From the NCBI RefSeq assembly GCF_000014065.1, contig NC_008044.1, positions 62,001 to 126,000 of the forward strand: 64,000 nucleotides of DNA. The letters run 5' to 3'. Under the pieces are notes generated by a model. That model was not told where the DNA came from, made no database searches, and worked only from the letters and a program-made list of their open reading frames with translations. This stretch comes from Ruegeria sp. TM1040. Its GTDB lineage: Bacteria > Pseudomonadota > Alphaproteobacteria > Rhodobacterales > Rhodobacteraceae. Below, one piece after another: positions 38,018-45,656 of the stretch. A program made the translations under genes and the position numbers. How positions within the stretch are numbered: position 1 is the stretch's first letter; each line of letters begins with the position of its first letter.

Positions 38018-40360
38018 TCACTCGCCGTAGGGGATCCAGACGGTCTTGACCTCTGTCGCGGCCTGCAAGAAGCGCTTTGACTGATCGCGCGACCAATCGA
38101 AGGCGTGGCCGTTGTTGACCCAGGTGCGCTTGAGGTTCCCGGCAGAAGCGGCCTCGATCATCTTGGAGAGGTCGCTGGAAGAGAAACTCCAGACCGCGTC
38201 GATATCGAGGTGCTTGGCCATTGTGTCACCGAGGTCCTTGTGCGGGCCGGTGAGGATATTGACCACGCCAGCGGGCACATCAGAGGTTTCGAGCACCTGA
38301 TAAAGATCCGTAGCCGCCAGAGGAAAGGCCTCTGAGGCCGCGAGCACCACGCGGTTGCCCATGGCAATGGCGGGGGCCATGGCCGAGACGAGCCCCAGGA
38401 GCGGCGCCTCATCGGCGCAGAGGACGCCAATGGTGCCCACGGGTTCTTTCATGCCAAGAGCCACGCCACGGATCGGCACGCCATGGGCGAGACCGTCGTA
38501 TTTGTCGGCCCAGGCTGCGGCAGAGAAGAGGCGTTGCAGCGACGCCTCGACCTCTGCGGCGCCCTCTCCTTTGCCGGTCATTGCGTCAATGCGGGCCGCA
38601 AACTCCCCCGCGCGAGCGGCGAGGTTCTCGGCCAGATAATAAAGGATCTGCGCGCGTAGATGGCCGGTGGTCTTGGCCCAGCCCTTGGCCGCATTAGCGG
38701 CCTCGACGGCATTTCTGACATCCTTGCGGCTGCCAAGGCCGACGTGGCCCAATAGGTCGCCTTTGGGGCCATACACGGGTTTGGAATAGCCGCTGTCGGG
38801 GCGCGCTTGCTTGCCGCCGACAAACATCTTCGCGGTGCGGTCAATCCCTTCCGGGGTCGCGCTTTTGGCGTTGCCTTCAAAGGCCACAACCGGCTGGAGC
38901 GCCTCAGACTGTGCCTTGGGCTTGGTATAGGCCATCAGGCCCTCAACTCCGCCCTCGCGGCCAAAGCCGCTCTCGCGCACGCCGCCAAAGGGGGCAGCGG
39001 CATCAAACATATTGGTTCCATTGACCCAGACCACGCCGGCAACGAGCTTGGGTGCGACATCCAGCGCGAGGTTCACATTCTCTGTCCAGAGCGTCGCTGC
39101 AAGCCCGTAGCGGGTGTTGTTTGCGAGCTCCACAGCCTCTGCTGGGGTGCGGAAGGTGGTAGAGACCAGAACCGGGCCAAAGATCTCTTCCTGCATCAAG
39201 GGATCAGAGGGCGAGAGGCCCTCGATCAGGGTCGGCGGGAAGAAACAGCCCTTTGCGGGCATGTTGACTGCCGATTGATGCACGGTGCAGTTTGTGGCCG
39301 AGGCCACCAGACGGCTGATCTCGGCGTGTTGAACGGGGTCGACCACAGCGCCGATGTCGATGCATTTGTCGAGCGGATCGCCCAGACGCAGGGTTTTCAT
39401 CCGTGCGCGCAGTTTCTGGTGGAACCGCTCAGAGACGCCCTCTTGCACCAAGAGCCGGGAGCCCGCGCAGCAGACCTGCCCCTGATTGAACCAGATCGCA
39501 TCCACGAGGCCTTCGATGGCGCTATCAAGATCAGCGTCGTCAAAGACGATGTAGGGGCTTTTGCCGCCAAGCTCGAGCGTCAGCGCCTTGCCGGACCCTG
39601 CAGTGGCTTCGCGGATCTTGCGCCCCACCGAAGTGGAGCCGGTAAAGGCGATCTTGTCGACCTCTGCATTGACGATCATCTCGCCCACGGCCCCGTCGCC
39701 GGTTACGATATTCACGACCCCTTTGGGCAGGCCCGCCTGACGGCAGATGTCGGCAAAGAGCAGCGCGGTGAGCGAGGTATATTCGGCGGGTTTCAGCACC
39801 ACCGTGTTACCCATGGCGAGTGCAGGCGCGACCTTCCACGCGAGCATCAAGAGCGGGAAATTCCACGGGATGATCTGACCGCAAACGCCAAGTGCGGCGC
39901 GGTCGCTCATCTCGTCATCCATCAGCTGCGCGTGGCCCGCGTGGTGGTAGAAATGGCGCTGGACCAGCGGCACGTCGATATCGCGGCTCTCGCGGATCGG
40001 TTTGCCGTTGTCGAGCGTCTCTAGCACCGCAAAGAGGCGGCTGTGTTTCTGCAGGAGGCGGGCGATGGCATAGAGGTATGTGGCGCGACCGGAACCGCCC
40101 ATCGCGGCCCAGCCTTCTTGCGCGGCGCGGGCGGCTTTGACAGCCGCATCAATGTCCTTTTGCGTGGCTTGTGTCAGCTCTGCCAGAACCTCGCCGGTTG
40201 CGGGGTTCTTGCTCTCGAACACTGTGCCGGGGGCGGTGAAATCACCGTTGATGAAGTGACCAAACTGGCTGCCCTGGTCGACCAACCAAGCAAGGGCTTC
40301 TGCGGCATTTTCCGGGGCGGGGCCATAGTCCATGGTCTCGAAGATCTCTTTGATTGTCAT
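38018..40360 (-). CDS. ALDH16-family two-domain aldehyde dehydrogenase
   Basis: A 780-residue protein. Residues about 30-490 are a full aldehyde dehydrogenase with Asn167 (IPWNFPL), Glu263 (LELGGKSP) and catalytic Cys297 (FNQGQVCCAG). Residues about 505-780 repeat the NAD-binding half (GTIGVLCADEAPLLGLV, AMGNRVVLAASE) but lack a catalytic Cys domain, so this part is a pseudo-ALDH module. This architecture defines ALDH16; a bacterial member from Loktanella, also a roseobacter, has a known structure. It starts 10 bp after deoC, suggesting it may oxidise the acetaldehyde made by DeoC (inference). Confidence 0.9.
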   Translation of the reverse strand: MTIKEIFETMDYGPAPENAAEALAWLVDQGSQFGHFINGDFTAPGTVFESKNPATGEVLAELTQATQKDIDAAVKAARAAQEGWAAMGGSGRATYLYAIARLLQKHSRLFAVLETLDNGKPIRESRDIDVPLVQRHFYHHAGHAQLMDDEMSDRAALGVCGQIIPWNFPLLMLAWKVAPALAMGNTVVLKPAEYTSLTALLFADICRQAGLPKGVVNIVTGDGAVGEMIVNAEVDKIAFTGSTSVGRKIREATAGSGKALTLELGGKSPYIVFDDADLDSAIEGLVDAIWFNQGQVCCAGSRLLVQEGVSERFHQKLRARMKTLRLGDPLDKCIDIGAVVDPVQHAEISRLVASATNCTVHQSAVNMPAKGCFFPPTLIEGLSPSDPLMQEEIFGPVLVSTTFRTPAEAVELANNTRYGLAATLWTENVNLALDVAPKLVAGVVWVNGTNMFDAAAPFGGVRESGFGREGGVEGLMAYTKPKAQSEALQPVVAFEGNAKSATPEGIDRTAKMFVGGKQARPDSGYSKPVYGPKGDLLGHVGLGSRKDVRNAVEAANAAKGWAKTTGHLRAQILYYLAENLAARAGEFAARIDAMTGKGEGAAEVEASLQRLFSAAAWADKYDGLAHGVPIRGVALGMKEPVGTIGVLCADEAPLLGLVSAMAPAIAMGNRVVLAASEAFPLAATDLYQVLETSDVPAGVVNILTGPHKDLGDTMAKHLDIDAVWSFSSSDLSKMIEAASAGNLKRTWVNNGHAFDWSRDQSKRFLQAATEVKTVWIPYGE

Positions 40361-40370
40361 ATCTTGGTCC

Positions 40371-41426
40371 TCACGCCATCGGGTGGCGGTAGCCAGCGGA
40401 ATAGGCGCCGGTCACATGGTGTTCGAGCTGGCGTTCGATGTCGCCCAGAAGGCTGGACGCGCCAAAGCGGAACAGGTCCGGCTGCAGCCAGCGGTTGCCA
40501 AGTTCCTCTTTCATGAGGCTGAGGTACACCAGCGCGTCTTTGGCCTTGGAGATGCCACCAGCGGGCTTGTAGCCCACATGAAAGCCGGTGCGCTCGTAAT
40601 ACTCGCGAATGGCGCGGATCATCACCAACGAGACGGGCAGGGTGGCGTTGACGCTCTCTTTGCCAGTGGACGTCTTGATGAAGTCGGCACCCGCCATCAT
40701 GCAGATCATCGAGGCGCGGGCGACATTGCGCAGAGTGCCAAGCTCGCCAGTGGCGAGGATCGCCTTGACGTGGGCATCTCCGCAGGCCTCGCGGAAGGCT
40801 TTCATCTCGTCATAAAGCGCCTGCCAGTCCCCCGAGAGCACATGGCGGCGCGAGATCACAATGTCGATTTCCTTGGCGCCGGCCCGCACGCTTTCGCGGA
40901 TTTCCTCGAGCCGCAGGTGGAAGGGCGACAGCCCCGCCGGAAAGCCCGTAGAGACGGCGGCAACCGGGATATGGGTGCCATGCAGCGCGCGCACGGCGGC
41001 GGGGATCATGTCGTGATAGACACAGACGGCTCCGGTCGTGATCCCGTCGATGCCAAGTGCCGAGAGAATATCCGCTCGCACCGGCTGGCGCGCCTTGGCG
41101 CAGAGACGGCGCACGCGGGCCTCGGTATCATCGCCCGAGAGCGTGGTGAGATCGATGAGGCTGATCGCCTTCAAGAGCCAAGCGGCCTGATAGTCCTTCT
41201 TGACCGAGCGCCGACCCGGCAGGCTCGCGCAGCGGCGTTCAATCGCGGAGGTATTGGCCTCCAGGCTCAGGGCCCAGTCGAGATCAAGCGCGATACCCGG
41301 ATTGCGGGGCAGGTCGCTGTGTTCATGGTCCTGCGTGGCGGCTGCGGTCGGCTTGGCCTTGGCGGAGGGTTTGGCAGCGGAGGTCTTCGGCGGCTGCGTG
41401 CCGTCTTCTGCGGTTTGGCTGTCCAT
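40371..41426 (-). CDS. deoC: Deoxyribose-phosphate aldolase
   Basis: A 351-residue class I aldolase that splits 2-deoxyribose-5-phosphate to glyceraldehyde-3-phosphate and acetaldehyde. The Schiff-base Lys251 is in DFIKTSTGK, with Asp188 (EIDIVI) and Lys287 (GYKPAGGI) completing the site. A 60-residue Ala/Lys/Thr-rich N-terminal extension precedes the barrel, as in the longer DeoC class. The start at 41426 follows a gagg site. It is first in a two-gene unit with ALDH16 and divergent from sitABCD. Confidence 0.93.
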   Translation of the reverse strand: MDSQTAEDGTQPPKTSAAKPSAKAKPTAAATQDHEHSDLPRNPGIALDLDWALSLEANTSAIERRCASLPGRRSVKKDYQAAWLLKAISLIDLTTLSGDDTEARVRRLCAKARQPVRADILSALGIDGITTGAVCVYHDMIPAAVRALHGTHIPVAAVSTGFPAGLSPFHLRLEEIRESVRAGAKEIDIVISRRHVLSGDWQALYDEMKAFREACGDAHVKAILATGELGTLRNVARASMICMMAGADFIKTSTGKESVNATLPVSLVMIRAIREYYERTGFHVGYKPAGGISKAKDALVYLSLMKEELGNRWLQPDLFRFGASSLLGDIERQLEHHVTGAYSAGYRHPMA

Positions 41427-41543
41427 TTTCGGGAGTCCTCGAACGTTTCGCCCCAAAATCGCACGCGATCCCGCTTTGATGCAAGGTTTCCCCGAGGTTT
41501 TCCTGTCCAATTTTTTACCAAAAGGACAAAAAACGAAGTTATG

Positions 41544-41558
41544 TGAGAATAATTCTCA
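41544..41558. promoter_or_regulatory. Fur/Mur-type operator upstream of sitABCD
   Basis: TGAGAATAATTCTCA is a perfect 7-1-7 inverted repeat, the classical geometry of a Fur-family box. It is 78 bp before the sitA start and about 118 bp before the divergent deoC start. In Rhodobacterales sitABCD is predicted to be controlled by the Fur-family manganese regulator Mur, so this is the likely operator. Which Fur paralogue binds cannot be told from sequence alone. Confidence 0.78.
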
Positions 41559-41636
41559 TTTTCATTGACGAAGTTGCGAAGCGTTCTCATATTGACCGGG
41601 AGAGAAGCGAGAATCTTGCGGACAGGGAGCACATAC

Positions 41637-42599
41637 ATGTTGAACCGACGTCATACGCTTTTGGGGCTTGGGGCTGTCGCGGCTTTGGCTGCGACACCGG
41701 TCGTTGCCACAGAAGGGCGGCTCGATGTTGTGGCGACCACGGGCATGATCGCGGATGCTGCGCGTCAGATTGGCGGCGCGGATGTAGAGGTCACGGCGCT
41801 GATGGGTGCGGGGGTCGACCCGCACGCCTATCGCCAGACCCGCAGCGACATCGCGGCGATGACCCGCGCGGATCTGGTCCTGTGGCATGGCCTCTATCTC
41901 GAGGCGCAGATGGAGGACTTCTTTCACGGTTTGGCCCGCAAGCGCGAGGTCGTGGCGGTGGCGGAGGCCATGCCCAAGGATCTTTTGCGGGGTCACGACG
42001 ACTATGCGGATAAGTTCGACCCGCACGTCTGGATGAGCCCCGAGCTGTGGAAGCATGTCGTGCGAGAGGTGGCGCGCGCGCTCACGGCTGCGCGTCCCGC
42101 GCTTGCGGATCGTTTTGCCGCCAACCTTGAGCGCCACCTTGGCGAGCTAGATCGGCTGTCAGATTACGGACGGCGTGTTGTGTCCGGCGTTCCGCAGGAA
42201 AACCGCGTGCTGGTCACCGCGCATGACGCCTTTGGATATTTTGGTCGTGACTACGGGTTTGAGGTGATGGGCCTGCAGGGCATCTCCACCCAATCCGAGG
42301 CGGGGCTGAACCGGATAGGCGCCTTGGTCGACACCCTGGTGGAGCGCCAGATCAAGGCCGTTTTTGTAGAGACCTCTGTTGCGGATCGTTCCATGCGGGC
42401 GCTGATCGAAGGGGCGGCGGCCAAAGGGCATGCAGTTGCGATTGGCGGCGAGCTCTTCTCGGACGCGATGGGGGCGGATGGCACCTATGAGGCGACCTAT
42501 GTGGGCATGCTCGACCATAACTTTACCACCATTGCCGGCGCTTTGGGCGCAGAGGTGCCTGGGGCTGGGATGGACGGCAAGCTTGGGGCTGGGCACTGA
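41637..42599 (+). CDS. sitA: Metal ABC transporter substrate-binding protein (SitA/ZnuA family)
   Basis: A 320-residue cluster A-I binding protein for Mn2+, Fe2+ or Zn2+. The exported N-terminus is MLNRRHTLLGLGAVAALAA; the twin Arg followed by hydrophobic residues could use Tat. Metal ligands by motif: His63 (GVDPHAY), a second His in FDPHVWMSP, then Glu and Asp in the C-terminal lobe. The long His-rich loop typical of ZnuA is absent, which favours manganese/iron. The start at 41637 follows cagggag. It leads a four-gene operon with two permeases, the SitABCD layout. Confidence 0.88.
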   Translation: MLNRRHTLLGLGAVAALAATPVVATEGRLDVVATTGMIADAARQIGGADVEVTALMGAGVDPHAYRQTRSDIAAMTRADLVLWHGLYLEAQMEDFFHGLARKREVVAVAEAMPKDLLRGHDDYADKFDPHVWMSPELWKHVVREVARALTAARPALADRFAANLERHLGELDRLSDYGRRVVSGVPQENRVLVTAHDAFGYFGRDYGFEVMGLQGISTQSEAGLNRIGALVDTLVERQIKAVFVETSVADRSMRALIEGAAAKGHAVAIGGELFSDAMGADGTYEATYVGMLDHNFTTIAGALGAEVPGAGMDGKLGAGH

Positions 42600-43405
42600 T
42601 GATGCAGCTCTCATTGGCCAGCCATAATGGCCAGACCGCACCGGATACGCAGTGGGATCAAAGTCCGCTCGCCATTCGTGGTCTGACTGTCAGCTACGGT
42701 GAAAAGCCTGCGGTGTTTTCGGTCGACATGACAGTTGAGCCGGGCCAGATGACTGCGATTATCGGGCCAAATGGAGCAGGGAAATCTACCCTTCTGAAGG
42801 CCGCGCTGGGCATTGTGCCGCCCGTGTCCGGCCGCGTGCAGGTGTTTGGTCGCCCGCTCGATCATCAACGCGCGCGGATCGCCTATGTGCCACAACGCGC
42901 ATCAGTTGATTGGGATTTCCCAACCCGGGTGATCGACGTGGTGATGATGGGGCTCTATCGCGAGTTGGGGCTTTTGGGGCGCATCCGGGGGACCCACCAC
43001 AAGATCGCGAGAGACTGTCTGGAGCGCGTCGGGATGAGCGAATTTGCCACCCGTCAGATCGGGCAGCTTTCGGGCGGCCAGCAGCAGCGCGTGTTCCTCG
43101 CGCGCGCCCTGGCACAGGGCGCAGACCTCTATTTGCTGGACGAGCCCTTTGCAGGCGTGGATGCGGCCACGGAAAAAGCCATCATTGGCGTCCTCAAGGC
43201 TCTGCGGGCCGAGGGCAAGACCGTGGTGGTGGTGCATCATGATCTGGCGACGGTAGGGGACTATTTCGACAATGTGTTCCTGATCAACACCCGCAAGGTG
43301 GCAGAAGGACCGGTTGCCGAGGCCTTCACCGCGGAGAATTTGCAGACGGCTTATGGTGGGCGGTTGGCCACGGCGCAGATCGAACAGATCGCGCGGCCTC
43401 TGTGA
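42599..43405 (+). CDS. sitB: Metal ABC transporter ATP-binding protein
   Basis: A 268-residue ABC ATPase that powers the SitCD channel. Walker A is GPNGAGKST (56-64), the signature LSGGQQQRVFLARALA, and Walker B LYLLDEPFAGVD, with the switch His in VVVVHHDLATV. The start overlaps the sitA stop (TGATG), so the two are translationally coupled; a second ATG directly follows the first. Confidence 0.94.
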   Translation: MMQLSLASHNGQTAPDTQWDQSPLAIRGLTVSYGEKPAVFSVDMTVEPGQMTAIIGPNGAGKSTLLKAALGIVPPVSGRVQVFGRPLDHQRARIAYVPQRASVDWDFPTRVIDVVMMGLYRELGLLGRIRGTHHKIARDCLERVGMSEFATRQIGQLSGGQQQRVFLARALAQGADLYLLDEPFAGVDAATEKAIIGVLKALRAEGKTVVVVHHDLATVGDYFDNVFLINTRKVAEGPVAEAFTAENLQTAYGGRLATAQIEQIARPL

Positions 43406-43436
43406 ACCCTGAACAGGTCGGAAAGGCAAGCAGAGC

Positions 43437-44639
43437 ATGTTGATTGACGCGCTGTTCCTGCAGTTGGGCTATAACGCGACCTTGGTTGCGATCGGCGCGG
43501 CGCTCTTGGGCGCAGCTTCGGGTATCACTGGCACCTTCCTGTTCTTGCGCAAGCGGGCGCTGGTGTCGGATGCGGTGAGCCACGCGACCTTGCCGGGTGT
43601 TTGCGTGGCATTTCTGATCCTTGTGGCTCTGGGTGGAGACGGTCGCAGCCTTGCGGCGCTGCTCGTTGGCTCGGCTGTTTCAGCGGGGATCGGGCTTTGG
43701 TGCATGAACTGGCTCACTCGAAACACCCGGTTGGCCGAAGACGCGGCGATTGGAGCGGTGTTGTCTGTGTTCTTTGGTTTTGGCGTGGTGCTTTTGACGG
43801 TTATCCAGACCCTTGGGGTTGGCCGTCAGGCAGGGCTTGAGGGGTTCCTGCTCGGCTCCACCGCTGGCATGCTCTACTCGGACGCGCTGGTGATCGCCTC
43901 AGGCGGAGCGGCGGTTTTGCTGGTGATCCTGCTGACGCGACGGCCCATGACGATGGTGGCATTTGATCCCGAATATGCGGCGGCACGCGGCTTGCCGGTC
44001 GACAAGATCGACCTGCTGATGATGGGTCTGGTGATGGCGGTCACGGTGGTTGGCCTCAAGGTGGTGGGGTTGATCCTGATTGTCGCACTGTTGATCATCC
44101 CGCCCGTGACCGCGCGGTTCTGGACCGAACGGGCCGACTATGTGGTGATCCTCGCGGGGGGGCTGGGCGCTGTTGCCGCCTACCTCGGCGCGGTGGTCTC
44201 GGCCTTGGCGCCGAACCTGCCCACGGGGCCGATCATCGTCTTGATGAGTTTTGCGCTTTTTGCGCTCTCGCTTCTGGTAGCGCCCAACCGAGGGGTGCTG
44301 GCGGCGGTGCTGCGTCACCGTCGGTTCCAGCGCCGCGTGCACATCCGGCAGGGGCTTTTGGCGCTTGCACAAGCGCAGACCATATATGAACCCCTGACTC
44401 TGCGGCTTTTGTCTCGGGCAGGTCTGGTGCGCGCAGACGGTGTGGCCACCAAGGCGGGACAGGCGCGCGCCGCCAAGGCGCTGCGCGATGAGCGCCGCTG
44501 GGACATCCTGCGCCGCGATCAGGCGCAAGAAGCGGCGGCGGCGCTCTATGATGGGCTGCGCGAAATCGAAACCGTGCTGACCCCGGATCAGATCGCGGAG
44601 ATCGACCGCAAGATCGGCACCCCGAGGGAGGCCTTCTAG
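43437..44639 (+). CDS. sitC: Metal ABC transporter permease with C-terminal DtxR-like domain
   Basis: A 400-residue ABC-3 permease. Residues 1 to about 285 form the usual eight-helix channel. Residues about 292-400 are an extra cytoplasmic domain that aligns by eye with the winged helix and dimerisation helices of DtxR/MntR: TKAGQARAAKAL, then ERRWDIL and LYDGLREIETVL, with the same 15-residue spacing between metal-ligand positions. Those ligands are mostly changed (DtxR H79, H98, C102 and H106 are E352, Y371, R375 and T379). Some other bacterial permeases carry a similar domain. The next gene, a second permease, lacks it and follows without a gap. Confidence 0.88.
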   Translation: MLIDALFLQLGYNATLVAIGAALLGAASGITGTFLFLRKRALVSDAVSHATLPGVCVAFLILVALGGDGRSLAALLVGSAVSAGIGLWCMNWLTRNTRLAEDAAIGAVLSVFFGFGVVLLTVIQTLGVGRQAGLEGFLLGSTAGMLYSDALVIASGGAAVLLVILLTRRPMTMVAFDPEYAAARGLPVDKIDLLMMGLVMAVTVVGLKVVGLILIVALLIIPPVTARFWTERADYVVILAGGLGAVAAYLGAVVSALAPNLPTGPIIVLMSFALFALSLLVAPNRGVLAAVLRHRRFQRRVHIRQGLLALAQAQTIYEPLTLRLLSRAGLVRADGVATKAGQARAAKALRDERRWDILRRDQAQEAAAALYDGLREIETVLTPDQIAEIDRKIGTPREAF

Positions 44640-45566
44640 ATGGGCAGCGAATTTGTCACCCTGTCGCTCACGCCGCTGCTGATCGGTATCTTTGCCGCAG
44701 TGGCCTGTGCGCTACCCGGCAACTTCCTGCTGTTGCGCAAACAGGCACTGATCGGGGATGCAATCAGCCATGTTGCCTTGCCGGGCATCGTCGTGGCCTT
44801 TTTGCTGACAGGTGCAATTTCGACCTGGCCGATGATGCTGGGGGCCGCCGGCGCGGCGGTGGTTGCGGTTGTGATGATCGAAGGGATCCGGCGTCTCGGG
44901 CGGATTGAGCCCGGCGCGGCAATGGGCGTTGTGTTCACCACGCTCTTTGCTGCGGGTGTGCTCTTGTTGGAGCAGAGCGATACGTCCTCTGTACATCTGG
45001 ACGTCGAGCATGCGCTCTATGGCAACCTTGAGAGCCTGATCTGGCTGGATGGCACCGGATGGGGGTCACTTCTCGATCCGGAGGCGCTGGCGTATCTTCC
45101 CGTCGAGCTGCCGCGGATGGCGGCGACATTGGTTGTCGTGGCCGGGTTTATCGCGCTCTTCTGGCGGCCCCTGAACATTTCGACATTTGATGAAGGCTTT
45201 GCCCGAACCATGGGCCTACGCACCGATCTCTTGGGGCTTGCGCTTGTGATCATGGCGGCGATTGCAGCGGTGGCGGCGTTTGATGCGGTGGGGTCGATCA
45301 TTGTGATCGCAATGTTTATCTGCCCGCCTGCGGCGGCGCGGATGATGACCAATCGACTGGAGATCCAGATCGCGTGGAGCGTTGTCTTTGCCACGCTCTC
45401 GGCCATTCTTGGCTATGTGCTGGCAGGCTATGGCCCGCTATGGATCGGCATGAACGACGCCGTGAGCGCGGCGGGCATGATTGCAACCGTTTCCGGTGTG
45501 ATCCTCGCCCTCGCGGCGCTCTTTGGCCCCTGCCGCACCCGTGCGGGTGCGCCCTCGGGCGTCTAG
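44640..45566 (+). CDS. sitD: Metal ABC transporter permease (second subunit)
   Basis: A 308-residue ABC-3 family permease with about eight hydrophobic segments. Typical blocks are LLRKQALIGDAISHVALPG, the coupling-helix region facing the ATPase, and AFDAVGSIIVIAMFICPPAAA. The start codon abuts the sitC stop, with gagggag upstream. With SitC it should form a heterodimeric channel; the presence of two permeases separates SitABCD from ZnuABC. The operon seems to end here, though no clear terminator is seen before mutL. Confidence 0.92.
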   Translation: MGSEFVTLSLTPLLIGIFAAVACALPGNFLLLRKQALIGDAISHVALPGIVVAFLLTGAISTWPMMLGAAGAAVVAVVMIEGIRRLGRIEPGAAMGVVFTTLFAAGVLLLEQSDTSSVHLDVEHALYGNLESLIWLDGTGWGSLLDPEALAYLPVELPRMAATLVVVAGFIALFWRPLNISTFDEGFARTMGLRTDLLGLALVIMAAIAAVAAFDAVGSIIVIAMFICPPAAARMMTNRLEIQIAWSVVFATLSAILGYVLAGYGPLWIGMNDAVSAAGMIATVSGVILALAALFGPCRTRAGAPSGV

Positions 45567-45656
45567 GCGCGAAGCTCTATCGAGGGTCTGCAAGTGGCCA
45601 TCCGCACGCGTATTGCGGGTGGCAGAATCGCGGGCTGGCATGCTAAATCTTGCGGC

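Noticed and set aside
41637-45566. znuABC zinc transporter
   Set aside because: Two permease genes, no His-rich loop in the binding protein and a Fur-type instead of Zur-type box favour SitABCD; zinc specificity is not fully excluded.
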